37,098 bases of DNA from an uncultured Chryseobacterium sp. (GTDB taxonomy: Bacteria > Bacteroidota > Bacteroidia > Flavobacteriales > Weeksellaceae): positions 1 through 37,098 of the forward strand of contig CAJYLH010000011.1 of assembly GCA_913775525.1 (NCBI GenBank), given 5' to 3'. Both the position numbers and the translations under genes were made by a program. Within the stretch, counting starts at the first letter, position 1, and each line of letters begins with the position of its first letter. Below the pieces are notes generated by a model. The model searched no databases, was not told the origin of the DNA, and saw only the letters and a list, made by a program, of their open reading frames with translations. Below, in pieces: positions 14,784 to 23,182 of the stretch.

Positions 14784-15344
14784 ATGAAAAAAGAAACCAT
14801 CAACGTAAAACACCGGCTGAAACCCAGCCACAAAAAGCACTCCAGCCTGAAAATGCTGGACACATTCTTCCGGTTCAACGGCCTGACCACCGCCAAAGAT
14901 ATGTTGAACACCATCATGCAGTACGCCGTACAGAAAAGAGGCTGGATAGACGAAGATTATTCCGCCATTGTCCACTTCCACCAGTCGATGCGGTCATTCA
15001 TCCGCGCCGGGTATTTTCTCCGCATGAAAAGCAAAAAATGGATGATTACCACCTCAGCTGAAACCATTTCCCCTCTGATGCAAGGCTCCCTTTCGGATGA
15101 AGAATACCACAATCCCCTGCTCGTTTTCCATACAGCTTTCACCGCCTACACCGTAAAGGAATTCGATTATTTCCTGGGCGGAATGGTTTATTTCTCTCTC
15201 GGCGCCTACCGCTGCGGCCCGGAAAAGAATATGGTAAGCCCGTATATTTATCTGACGAAAATGCTGGATGCAGGGTTTGTTATTCTGGAACGGAGGAAGG
15301 CTTTTTTAGAAACTAAAGAAAGTGAAGATTATCAAACAAGCTGA
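14784..15344 (+). CDS. Conserved hypothetical protein, 186 residues
   Basis: Not recognised as any named family. The ATG at 14784 is chosen over the longer open frame because residues before it (SSAFRCPAANTLILFW...) look like translated leader. The protein is basic at the N-terminus (KHRLKPSHKKHSSLK) and then mostly helical (MLDTFFRFNGLTTAKDMLNTIMQYAVQKRGWIDEDYSAIVHFHQSMRSFIRAGYFLRM) with no signal peptide or clear membrane helix. It reads like an orphan-gene family spread in Chryseobacterium. It is a single unit between the AT-rich island and a repeat cluster. Confidence 0.7.
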   Translation: MKKETINVKHRLKPSHKKHSSLKMLDTFFRFNGLTTAKDMLNTIMQYAVQKRGWIDEDYSAIVHFHQSMRSFIRAGYFLRMKSKKWMITTSAETISPLMQGSLSDEEYHNPLLVFHTAFTAYTVKEFDYFLGGMVYFSLGAYRCGPEKNMVSPYIYLTKMLDAGFVILERRKAFLETKESEDYQTS

Positions 15345-15415
15345 TCAAGCGAACGGTTAAGATTTGCGGATAGAAATGCCTTTTACTTGATCACTACAGG
15401 CTTGTGTTACAGTTA

Positions 15416-15680
15416 AAAACCTAACGGGTTTTGGAAACCCGTTAGGTTTAGAAACAGATGATCTCTGATGGAAACCTTCAAGGTTTTTAAAACCTTGAAG
15501 GTTTGGAAGTGGGAAAAAGATTCCCGGATGGAATGCTGATCCGATTATCTGATCTTCCAAAAGATTATCTTGCGCTGAGAAAAACCTCATAGGTTTTGAA
15601 AACCTATGAGGTTTGAATGCCTGCCAGAGTATTTTATTTTTTTGCTCGCGGCTTACAGATGGCGCAGGTTTTTATTGGCG
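15416..15680. repeat. Palindromic mosaic repeat, copy 1
   Basis: Three hairpins in a row with fixed spacers: arms around CCTAACGGG (15416-15449), CCTTCAAGG (15472-15504) and CCTCATAGG (15581-15614), then a unit ending in GCTCGCGG...GGCGCAGG. All hairpins share AAACCT...AGGTTT ends and differ only in the core. Further copies lie at 18085-18880. The copy sits directly after the 3' end of the outer-membrane gene. Confidence 0.85.
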
Positions 15681-15685
15681 TCCGG

Positions 15686-18007
15686 CTATAATCTGTTTGC
15701 GTTTTCATTGACCGTACTTTCTTTGTACGCAGATTTCATCAGTTTTCCGAAATTATACTTTACCGCGATGCTTACCGTTGGCGTATTCCCGAAGAAGGTA
15801 CCTGTAGAGGTCATTTGCCGGTAACTCATTTTCTGGATGTAATTCATCTGATTGAAAATATCATTATATCGAACCGTAAAATCAAAATTGGAAACAGAAG
15901 AAGTTACGCCGAGGTTCACCAGGCACATCGCATTGTAGTCATATAATCCCTCAACGCGTTTCGTGATGTAGGAGCCGTCCAGCAGGAAAGATAAATGCGT
16001 AAGTACAGCAAAAGTATTGTTTGTAGAAAAATAAAGGTACGGGGTGGATTTTTTGAGCACCGCTAAAGAGTCCTGTGTTGTATCGTAGTTCAGGGATAAG
16101 CTGTTCTGGGAAGTCCATTTTTTCCATTGGATGGGATAGTCTACGGATATACTGCTTCCGGATGCTTTATCAAAATTGACGGCTGTGAACTTTGAAATAT
16201 GGCTAGTTTCATCATACACCAAAGTATAGCCCATCGTATTTTTACTGGTGTATACGGATGCGTTGAAAGACCATTTTTTCAGATTCGTGCTGAAAGAAAC
16301 GGTATGGGTGTACGTTGGGATGAGGTTTGGGTTCCCGGTATATTCTACATAAGGGCTTCCGTATAATCCGCCGGAAGCCAGGTCACCGTAATTGGGCCGG
16401 GAAATGCTTTTCCGGAAATTGAGCGTGTACACTTGGTCTTCGTTCTGCTGAAAGCTGATCTCTGCATTGGGAAACCAATCAATATAGGCTCTTTTGATTT
16501 TGGTTTCACTGACCGTCTGATCAAAACCATTCGCAGACGTGGTTTCCATTCTCAGGCCCCCTTTTACTTTCCATTTTTCACCGTTGATTCCGAGGTTGAG
16601 GTATGCGGCAAGATTAGATTCCTTAAACAGATACTTATAATAAGTGATATCCTGGATGTTATGGTAACGGGTACTGTTATGGGTGCGGGTTTCTGCTTTC
16701 GTGTAGCTTCCCCCCGATTCTAAAATGATTTTCTTATCAAATTTCTTTTCAAAATCAATCCTTCCCGAATACACATTCCCGGCATAGCGCTGACGCCTGA
16801 ACTGGCTGAATTCATACGGTGCACTGTTGATGCTGTTGAAAAAATCGTACTCTACACCGTTACTTTCCCTGGTAAATTGCAATCCCGTAAAAATATTGGC
16901 ATCCCAGGCTGATATTTTTTTATTGTAATTAAAAATGGAATTCACCGTTGAGCGTTTCCTGTCCTGATGGTTCAAGGTTTTCACGTATGATGTGTTGCCG
17001 TCTTCAGAATACAGCGTATTGGTGGTATTATCCCCTTTATCCGGGCGGAAATTGCTGTTTAAAGATAATGTAATATAATCCCCGGTATCATTCAGTTCCC
17101 GGTACAGGCTTGCTCCGAAAATGGTTTGTGGGCGCCGGGTCACCGATTGGATCACGTAATCCGAATAGATATTTTCACTGGGAACAGAATATTCAAAGCC
17201 GTTGCTCTCCCAGTGATGGATAGGATTGAAGGCGGCATTCAGCTTCCACTCGGTTTTATTCTTTTTCTGCTGAAAGTTGGCCGCAAGGTAGTTGCTGAAC
17301 CGCTTCTGAAAACTGGCCGTTTCCAAAATGGTCAGTTTAGCACCATCCCTCCTGCTCTTTTTGAGGTTCACTTTAATCACGGCTTTTCCCTCAGCCTCAT
17401 ACTTTATGGAAGGGTTCCTGATGACTTCTACCGATTTAATATCATCAACCGCTACCGCGGACAGTGTTGAAAAATCCACCCTCTGGTTATCGATATACAG
17501 CAACGGCACTCCTTTTCCAATGAAAGATAATCCTTCCCCGTTGGTATCCATAGTGACAAAAGGCAGCTTGGATAATAATTCGGAGGAAGTCGGCAGCTTA
17601 TTTAATGGGGAATCAGCCACATCAATGGTCATATTTCCATTCTCGACTTTAAAATTCTTCTCCTTTCCTGTAATGGCAACTTCCTCAATCTGCTGTATTT
17701 TCGGTGTGTAAATGACGGTTAAACCTACATTGTTTTCCAGGAGGAATGGCTTTTCATTCTGAATGGTTTCATCGGAAGAGACCTGAAGATAATATGTTCC
17801 GGGTTTGATCCGGCTGAATGTAAATAGTCCATCCTGTGTATGGTCTGATCCTATCAGCTGGTTTCCCTGATCAAATAATTTAATATGAACAGGTCGGGTT
17901 ATTTTTTCTTTTTGTTCATTGACAATAGTCCCGGTAATATTAAACTTATCTTGTCCGTAATTGAATATGGAGACGAAGAATAAGATCAGAATAGAAACGT
18001 GCTTCAT
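15686..18007 (-). CDS. Outer-membrane beta-barrel protein, TonB-receptor-like
   Basis: A 773-residue protein with signal peptide (MKHVSILILFFVSIFNYG-Q). Residues ~22-95 form a carboxypeptidase-regulatory-like beta domain (FNITGTIVNEQKEK...GTYYLQVSS), ~110-225 a plug-like domain (VEEVAITGKEKNFKVENGNMTIDVADSPL...IDNQRVDFSTLSAVAVDDIKSVEVIRNP), and the rest a long antiparallel barrel ending KYNFGKL..., as in the outer_membrane_beta-barrel (PF14905) family. These resemble TonB-dependent receptors, but no clear TonB box is seen and no SusD partner follows, so the ligand is unknown. It is a single gene flanked on both sides by copies of the palindromic mosaic repeat. Confidence 0.9.
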   Translation of the reverse strand: MKHVSILILFFVSIFNYGQDKFNITGTIVNEQKEKITRPVHIKLFDQGNQLIGSDHTQDGLFTFSRIKPGTYYLQVSSDETIQNEKPFLLENNVGLTVIYTPKIQQIEEVAITGKEKNFKVENGNMTIDVADSPLNKLPTSSELLSKLPFVTMDTNGEGLSFIGKGVPLLYIDNQRVDFSTLSAVAVDDIKSVEVIRNPSIKYEAEGKAVIKVNLKKSRRDGAKLTILETASFQKRFSNYLAANFQQKKNKTEWKLNAAFNPIHHWESNGFEYSVPSENIYSDYVIQSVTRRPQTIFGASLYRELNDTGDYITLSLNSNFRPDKGDNTTNTLYSEDGNTSYVKTLNHQDRKRSTVNSIFNYNKKISAWDANIFTGLQFTRESNGVEYDFFNSINSAPYEFSQFRRQRYAGNVYSGRIDFEKKFDKKIILESGGSYTKAETRTHNSTRYHNIQDITYYKYLFKESNLAAYLNLGINGEKWKVKGGLRMETTSANGFDQTVSETKIKRAYIDWFPNAEISFQQNEDQVYTLNFRKSISRPNYGDLASGGLYGSPYVEYTGNPNLIPTYTHTVSFSTNLKKWSFNASVYTSKNTMGYTLVYDETSHISKFTAVNFDKASGSSISVDYPIQWKKWTSQNSLSLNYDTTQDSLAVLKKSTPYLYFSTNNTFAVLTHLSFLLDGSYITKRVEGLYDYNAMCLVNLGVTSSVSNFDFTVRYNDIFNQMNYIQKMSYRQMTSTGTFFGNTPTVSIAVKYNFGKLMKSAYKESTVNENANRL

Positions 18008-18084
18008 TATTGTTTTTCAGATACAACAATCAACAGTGAGTTTTTATTACATGTATTGATTGTTTACAAGCTTATTTGCAGTAA

Positions 18085-18424
18085 GAAAAACCTAACGGGT
18101 TTCAAAAACCCGTTAGGTTTAGAAACAGATGATCTCTGATAGAAACCTTCAAGGTTTGGAAGGGACAAAAGGTTTCCGGATGGAATGCTGATCCGATTAT
18201 CTGATTTTCCAAAAGATTATTTTGCGCTGAGAAAAACCTCATAGGTTTTGAAAACCTATGAGGTTTGAATGCCTGCCAGAGTATTTTATTTTTTCGCTCG
18301 CGGATTACAGATGGCACAGGTTTTTATTGGCAGTAAGACCTGCGTAATCTGCGAGCAAATTTATTTTCAAAGTTTCTTAATCAACAAGAAAACCCTAACA
18401 GGCTTTGAAAACCTGTTAGGGTTA
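18085..18424. repeat. Palindromic mosaic repeat, copy 2
   Basis: Same order as copy 1: CCTAACGGG hairpin (18085-18120), a half CCTTCAAGG unit whose second arm is missing, CCTCATAGG hairpin, GCTCGCGG...ACCTGCG...GCGAGC hairpin, closed by a CCTAACAGG hairpin (18391-18423). Lies upstream of the outer-membrane gene. Confidence 0.85.
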
Positions 18425-18474
18425 AAATAATAATTACCTTTCACAGATTTCCATATTAAGATCAGGATTGAATA

Positions 18475-18763
18475 GAACCTTCAAGGTTTTAAAAAACCTT
18501 GAAGGTTTGGAAGTGTGAAAAAGATTCCCAGATGAAATGCTGATCGCGTTATCTGATCTTCCAAAAGATTATCTTGCGCTGAGAAAAACCTCATAAGTTT
18601 TGAAAACCTATGAGGTTTGAATGCCTGCCAGAGTATTTTATTTTTTCGCTCGCGGATTACAGATGGCGCAGGTTTTTATTGGCAGTAAGACCTGCGTAAT
18701 CTGCGAGCAAATTTATTTTCAAAGTTTCTTAATCAACAAGAAAACCCTAACAGGCTTTGAAAA
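18475..18763. repeat. Palindromic mosaic repeat, copy 3
   Basis: Begins with the CCTTCAAGG hairpin (18475-18507), then the CCTCATAGG hairpin with one mismatch, the GCTCGCGG...GCGAGC hairpin, and the left arm of a CCTAACAGG hairpin, where it joins copy 4. Confidence 0.85.
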
Positions 18764-18880
18764 CCTATGAGGTTTGAATGCCTGCCAGAGTATTTTATTT
18801 TTTTGCTCGCGGCTTACAGATGGCGCAGGTTTTTATTGGCAGTAAGACCTGCGTCATCTGCGTGGTCTGTGAGCAAATTT
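18764..18880. repeat. Palindromic mosaic repeat, copy 4 (partial)
   Basis: Starts in the right arm of a CCTATGAGG hairpin and continues through the GCTCGCGG...ACCTGCG unit to about 18880. The junction with copy 3 makes a mismatched hairpin with a CTAACAGG left arm and a CCTATGAGG right arm. Confidence 0.8.
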
Positions 18881-18919
18881 AATTTACAGGTGAAGAGTCT
18901 AAAACATCAGCATGCAGAT

Positions 18920-19417
18920 TTACTCAGGTTTCGGGAAAAATTTTGCATTTTCATAGGAATAAATAACGCTCACGATTTTCCATTTCCCTTCCGCTTTGAT
19001 CAGGTGCCATGCCTCATCGCCCCAATTGGTGATGGTATTGTCTTCACGGAAAACGTAATCAAAAGTTACGCTTGCCGTAACATCGTCGTTGACGATGCGG
19101 ATGTTTTTAAATTCTTCCTCCTTCCTTCCCGGCTCCATAATGTAGCGGAAGAAATTATCATAGGTATCTTTGAAGTAATTTTTGGTGTTCCCCGGATGGG
19201 ACTGCAGCCGTTTTGCCTGCGACCTGTTTTTAACCACACCGATCCAGACGACAGGGTTTTCATGGAACAGGCGGTAAAAAGCTGCCGAATCTTTTCTGAT
19301 GATGCTTTCTTTAAACTGCCGGATAACGGTTTCGATTTCCTTTTTTTCCGTGGCGTAGTTCTGGGCTGCTGCAAAACCGGACAGCAGCATGCAGATAAGC
19401 AGAGGAATAGTTTTCAT
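18920..19417 (-). CDS. Secreted NTF2-like (SnoaL/DUF4440) protein
   Basis: A 165-residue protein with signal peptide MKTIPLLICMLLSGFAAA-Q. The mature part follows the NTF2-like cone fold: an opening helix EKKEIETVIRQFKESIIRKDSAAFYRLFHE, then beta strands VTASVTFDYVFREDN, AWHLIKAEGKWKIVSVIYS. Such DUF4440/SnoaL-like proteins bind or isomerise small ligands, but exported Bacteroidota members have no defined function. Its ATG overlaps the stop of the acyltransferase gene (ATGA at 19414-19417), so the two are translationally coupled. Confidence 0.85.
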   Translation of the reverse strand: MKTIPLLICMLLSGFAAAQNYATEKKEIETVIRQFKESIIRKDSAAFYRLFHENPVVWIGVVKNRSQAKRLQSHPGNTKNYFKDTYDNFFRYIMEPGRKEEEFKNIRIVNDDVTASVTFDYVFREDNTITNWGDEAWHLIKAEGKWKIVSVIYSYENAKFFPKPE

Positions 19418-20523
19418 ATAGGATATGTATTAAGGATTTTATTTTTGATCTTCGCCGATGGCCTTTCGATACCGTACCGGTACAGCAACCCGGCCAGGAT
19501 GCAGCTGATCAGGCAGATAACCAGCACAACAGTATCGGAAAACTGGATTGTATGCTGATCAAGAAATCGCTGAACCAGATGGATGATCCCTTTGTGGGAC
19601 AAATAAATGGCATACGAAAGGGCAGCCAGTTGTGACGTTATAACATTAGGTTTCCTGCCCATGAACGACGACTGCGAAATGGCTCCCGCTACCAGGATTC
19701 CGTAACTGAGCGCCACCAGGCTAAACCCGAAAACCGAAGCCTGGGCTGAGTACTGGTCTTTGCAGAACCAAAGGGAAAAAGCTACGGCCAGAATTCCGGT
19801 AATGGTCAGGAAGTTCCCATTCTCATGGATGATTGCTTTGAACCTGGACGAAAACCTGAACAGGTAACCGATCAGCACGCCGATGGCCAATCCGTCCAGC
19901 CTCGTATATGTAGGATAATACAGCTTCATGTACCATGCTTTCCAGAACCCAGGCGTTTCGAGAAGCGGAGCGACAGCATGCTCCCACACAAAAAGCCGTA
20001 GCAGCAGGGTAAGCAGGAGCACGAAAAAGATTCCATACGTCACGTATCTCGATGCTTTCAGCCGGATCAGAAGCAATAGGAACAATGGAAGCAACAGATA
20101 AAACTGCTCTTCGATGCACAAGGACCAGGCGTGAGAAAATGTCCCCTGGTCAATCACATCCAATCCATAATTCTGTGTGAAGGATACGAATTTCCACAAC
20201 GGCGGCAATGCTTCCCGCTCCCGGAATACCGGAAAACAGAAATATAGGAGCAGCGTCACCACATACGGTGGGATAATCCTGAAAACCCGTTTCGTAAAAA
20301 AGCTTTTCAGCCTGATGGTCCCGTGCTCGCTGATTTCCCGTAACAGCTGACCGGAGATCAGGAAGCCGCTCAGCACAAAAAACAGATCGACGCCGGTCCA
20401 GCCTATCCAGCCTACCGTATCAATCCAGGCCGGATGTTCAAACATCCGGTAATGATATACCAGCACCAAAAGAATGGCAACAGCTCTCAGGTGGTCCAGC
20501 CCGTGGAATTTTTCTCGCTCCAT
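19414..20523 (-). CDS. Membrane acyltransferase (acyltransferase 3 family)
   Basis: A 369-residue integral membrane protein with about ten helices. The family signature is present: LDHLRAVAILLVLVYHY (His of the catalytic region), a GVDLFFVLSGFLISGQLL block and SHAWSLCIEEQFYLLLPLFLLLL. Members O-acylate sugars of surface polysaccharides, lipids or small molecules in the inner membrane. It is co-transcribed with the secreted NTF2-like protein through a four-base overlap; the substrate cannot be told. Confidence 0.9.
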   Translation of the reverse strand: MEREKFHGLDHLRAVAILLVLVYHYRMFEHPAWIDTVGWIGWTGVDLFFVLSGFLISGQLLREISEHGTIRLKSFFTKRVFRIIPPYVVTLLLYFCFPVFREREALPPLWKFVSFTQNYGLDVIDQGTFSHAWSLCIEEQFYLLLPLFLLLLIRLKASRYVTYGIFFVLLLTLLLRLFVWEHAVAPLLETPGFWKAWYMKLYYPTYTRLDGLAIGVLIGYLFRFSSRFKAIIHENGNFLTITGILAVAFSLWFCKDQYSAQASVFGFSLVALSYGILVAGAISQSSFMGRKPNVITSQLAALSYAIYLSHKGIIHLVQRFLDQHTIQFSDTVVLVICLISCILAGLLYRYGIERPSAKIKNKILNTYPI

Positions 20524-20881
20524 TATTTTTTTTCAGCAAAAGTGCACTTATTTACCATGCAACGGGGAAGGCTGATGCAGAATATGCCCGACTGAATGCA
20601 GATGGCGGGATTTCCTGTACGAATGCAGAGGGTTGAGCATTGGTGACAGAAAAGAAATACCGTTTCATTCAACACGACTGAAATAAGAACCGTAACCGGC
20701 AGCCACTGTATTATTATTTTGTGGGTGACTTCCCAACCTGAGAAAGTAACAAGACTCTGTAGCTGGCTGTGTAACCAATAATCAACAGCATCCCTGAAAT
20801 GGGGGATGCTGCTTCATTGCATAAATTGATGCCTAAGAGATTATTTAAAGCTGCGGGCCGATTACTTTACCCGCTTCCTGC
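20524..20881. other. Intergenic region with a hairpin terminator
   Basis: About 360 bases without a gene. It contains the stem-loop at 20786-20811 that ends the beta-lactamase transcript and the (unidentified) promoter of the acyltransferase operon. Confidence 0.5.
20786..20811 (-). terminator. Stem-loop after the beta-lactamase gene
   Basis: CAGCATCCC/GGGATGCTG stem with an eight-base loop, 71 bases after the beta-lactamase stop on the minus strand. Only a weak T-rich tail (TTGATTATT) follows, so termination efficiency is uncertain. Confidence 0.55.
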
Positions 20882-21784
20882 CTATTTCTTCGTGTTGAAA
20901 TAATCCCAGGCTGCTTTTGAGATATCGGCAATGATTTTTTCATTGGTTTCGGCATTTTCCATGGATTTTGTGACAAAAACAGTGATGAAATAATGCTTTC
21001 CGTTCGGCAAAAAGACAATTCCCATATCATTAACAGCTGCAGTCAGGCCTTCTTTATTGGCACCTGAAGATCCGGTCTTATGGGCCACTACGGTTGTCTT
21101 AGGCAACTGGCCCCTGAGCCTGCTCTCTCCCGTTTCAGTTTCCCGCATCACCTTCCAGATGAAATCGTAACTTTTCTTGGAGAGCAGTTTGTTGGCATTG
21201 ACATAAAAGAGTTCCAGGATTTCGTTGCCTGCTTTCGGGGTGGTCCAGTTCAGGAATTGGAGGTCCCAGTTGGCCTGTTGTGTTTCTTCATTGATTTTAA
21301 TAGAAATATCCTTTACTCCGCTGTCCTTACAGTACTTTTCTACTACTTCCGGGCCGCCGATCATTTTCAGCAATAATTCACAGCCCACATTGTCGCTTTG
21401 TGAAACCGTGTATTCCAGTATTTTAGACAAAGGGAGCGTTACCCCGTTAGGATACCGGTCGCGGATCGGGCTGTACAGATCCGGCAATAAATCCTTCTTC
21501 CCGATCTTTATTTTCTGGTTGAGGCTGAATTTACCCTGATCAACCTGCGACAGGACCGCTAATGCAATATGAAACTTAAATACGCTTTGCAGCGGAAAAT
21601 GCAGGTTTCCATTAATGGATAGGGTATCCCTTCCGTCCTGGCTTTTAATAGCAACGCCTACTTCGGCATTCTTTGATGAAATCATCTGCTGTATTTTTTC
21701 TCTCAGGTGATCTGTGGTCTGGGCAAAAGCCTGGCAGCAGATCATAAAGGCAAACAGAACGGTGAGTCTGAAACGGTGTATCAT
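20882..21784 (-). CDS. bla: Class A beta-lactamase, CIA/CGA/PER-like (subclass A2)
   Basis: A 300-residue periplasmic serine beta-lactamase with signal peptide (cleavage near CQAFA-Q). Active-site motifs: S67-V-F-K70 (SxxK), S130-D-N (SDN loop), a Glu in NEETQQANW of the omega loop (166-167), and K236-T-G. The omega loop with QxxNWDLQFLNWTTP is typical of the extended-spectrum A2 group found as resident genes in Chryseobacterium (CIA, CGA) and of PER/CME enzymes. It hydrolyses penicillins and probably oxyimino-cephalosporins. A near-consensus TAACTTTA box lies about 20 bases upstream of the ATG on the minus strand. It is a single-gene unit, probably native rather than acquired. Confidence 0.95.
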   Translation of the reverse strand: MIHRFRLTVLFAFMICCQAFAQTTDHLREKIQQMISSKNAEVGVAIKSQDGRDTLSINGNLHFPLQSVFKFHIALAVLSQVDQGKFSLNQKIKIGKKDLLPDLYSPIRDRYPNGVTLPLSKILEYTVSQSDNVGCELLLKMIGGPEVVEKYCKDSGVKDISIKINEETQQANWDLQFLNWTTPKAGNEILELFYVNANKLLSKKSYDFIWKVMRETETGESRLRGQLPKTTVVAHKTGSSGANKEGLTAAVNDMGIVFLPNGKHYFITVFVTKSMENAETNEKIIADISKAAWDYFNTKK

Positions 21785-21934
21785 TATTGTATGGTTTTTA
21801 TTGTAAAGTTACTTTCCGGAAATAATTGTACCATATCCTGTCCGGACCAGGGATTGAAACAGTTTTCGAATATAAGCATTCCTACCTAAACCCGGTCTTT
21901 TCAAATGCAGACAACAACCTGAATATCCGCTACT

Positions 21935-22348
21935 TCATGATTCCGAATGCAGACCGATCCTGTTGCCCTCGCTGTCCATGATCACAGCAATGAATCCTAC
22001 AGGTCCAAAAAGCCGTTTCGCTTCTGTAATCTTTCCTCCGGCCGGCACTACCCTGTCCAGAACGACCTGAATACTCGGGCTGGCGTTCAGGTAAATGATG
22101 GTCCCCTGATCTGAAGGATGGTTTCCGGCAGATTTGGCCAGCACTCCGGTTACCCTTCCGGAAGTAGCCTGGACCACATCAGGATCAGCAGGAAAGAAAA
22201 TGCCTTCATCTTCACCGTCCCCTTTCCTGACCATTTTAATGTCTAAAATAGTTTCATAAAAATTTTTTGCCCGGTCCAGGTCTGAAACCGGGATTTCGAA
22301 CCAGGTGATCACATTGGTGTGCTCGTCGATCTCTCTTAATTTTTGCAT
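21935..22348 (-). CDS. VOC-family (glyoxalase/bleomycin-resistance-like) protein
   Basis: A 137-residue cytoplasmic protein with two beta-alpha-beta-beta-beta repeats: NVITWFEIPVSDLDRAKNFYETILDIKM and IIYLNASPSIQVVLDRVVPAGGKITEAKRLFGPVGFIAVIMDSEGNRIGLHS. These are vicinal-oxygen-chelate features; metal-binding His/Glu positions are mostly absent, as in many DUF-type members. Function unknown. It lies 70 bases downstream of the Crp/Fnr gene on the same strand and may be co-transcribed with it. Confidence 0.85.
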   Translation of the reverse strand: MQKLREIDEHTNVITWFEIPVSDLDRAKNFYETILDIKMVRKGDGEDEGIFFPADPDVVQATSGRVTGVLAKSAGNHPSDQGTIIYLNASPSIQVVLDRVVPAGGKITEAKRLFGPVGFIAVIMDSEGNRIGLHSES

Positions 22349-22418
22349 AATGACTTATTTTTTATACAAAGGAAAATCTTTTCGGGAAAAGCCCCCTGTG
22401 ACAATCGTCACATAATGG

Positions 22419-23003
22419 TCACCGCGAAACCCTGCGCCTCCTGATGCGGCTCAGGGTTTCCCTCCTGACGCCCAGGAATGAAGCAAGCTGGGAAAGCGGG
22501 ACCCGCTGCACCAGTTCCGGCCTGTTTTTTTCCAGGTAACCCAGCCGTTCTTCCGCAGAATATAGCTGAAAAACGGTCAGCAGTTCTTCCTGCCTCACGG
22601 CATACCTCCGGATGCAGCTCCTGCCCAACGTTTCGATCTCCGTCGAATGTTTTGAAATCTCAAACAGCCTTTCCCGGTCAAAAACAACAGCCGTTAGAGG
22701 TTCACAGGCCATGATATTGAATTCAGATTGCTCTCCCGAACCGAAACTGTTGATATTCGTTACGATTTCATTTTCAAAAAAGAACCCCGTGTTTTTAACC
22801 TCGCCTTCAATCTCATAATAAGCCTTACAGTAGCCTTTCACCACATAAAACAGGGAACGGCAGATTGCGCCCTGCTCCAGCAGGAAGTCATTCTTCCGGA
22901 ATTCACGGCTCATCAGTGCAGGCCTGAGCAGTTCCCAGCCCTGGTCTGAAAACGGCATTAGCGAACGGAGGAAATTCAGCACCTCTTTTTCTCCAATCAT
23001 CAT
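22419..23003 (-). CDS. Crp/Fnr-family transcriptional regulator
   Basis: A 194-residue regulator: cyclic-nucleotide-binding beta-roll (about 18-120, RKNDFLLEQGAICRSLFYVVKGYCKAYYEIEGE...) and a C-terminal helix-turn-helix (VPLSQLASFLGVRRETLSRIRRR). There are no Fnr-type iron-sulfur cysteines. Such short Crp-like proteins are common in Bacteroidota with unknown signals. It is divergent from the glycosidase operon (179-base gap) and upstream of the VOC gene; the latter is the likelier target. Confidence 0.9.
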   Translation of the reverse strand: MMIGEKEVLNFLRSLMPFSDQGWELLRPALMSREFRKNDFLLEQGAICRSLFYVVKGYCKAYYEIEGEVKNTGFFFENEIVTNINSFGSGEQSEFNIMACEPLTAVVFDRERLFEISKHSTEIETLGRSCIRRYAVRQEELLTVFQLYSAEERLGYLEKNRPELVQRVPLSQLASFLGVRRETLSRIRRRRVSR

Positions 23004-23182
23004 TAGAATTTATTTAAAAGTTAAATATAAAAAAAACCGGCTGGATGACCATCTGTACAGGTAGCTTTTATCGGTTTATGTCACATCCCGTTTTCATATT
23101 TGTTCCGGATCCGATAATATGAGTATATTGCTTTCCGGATTCCGGCCACTGATCCAGGCCGGACAATAGCCCATCAATCCTT

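Noticed and set aside
15416-18880. CRISPR-like palindromic repeats
   Set aside because: The hairpins differ in core sequence and the intervals between them are themselves repeated, which is the opposite of unique spacers.
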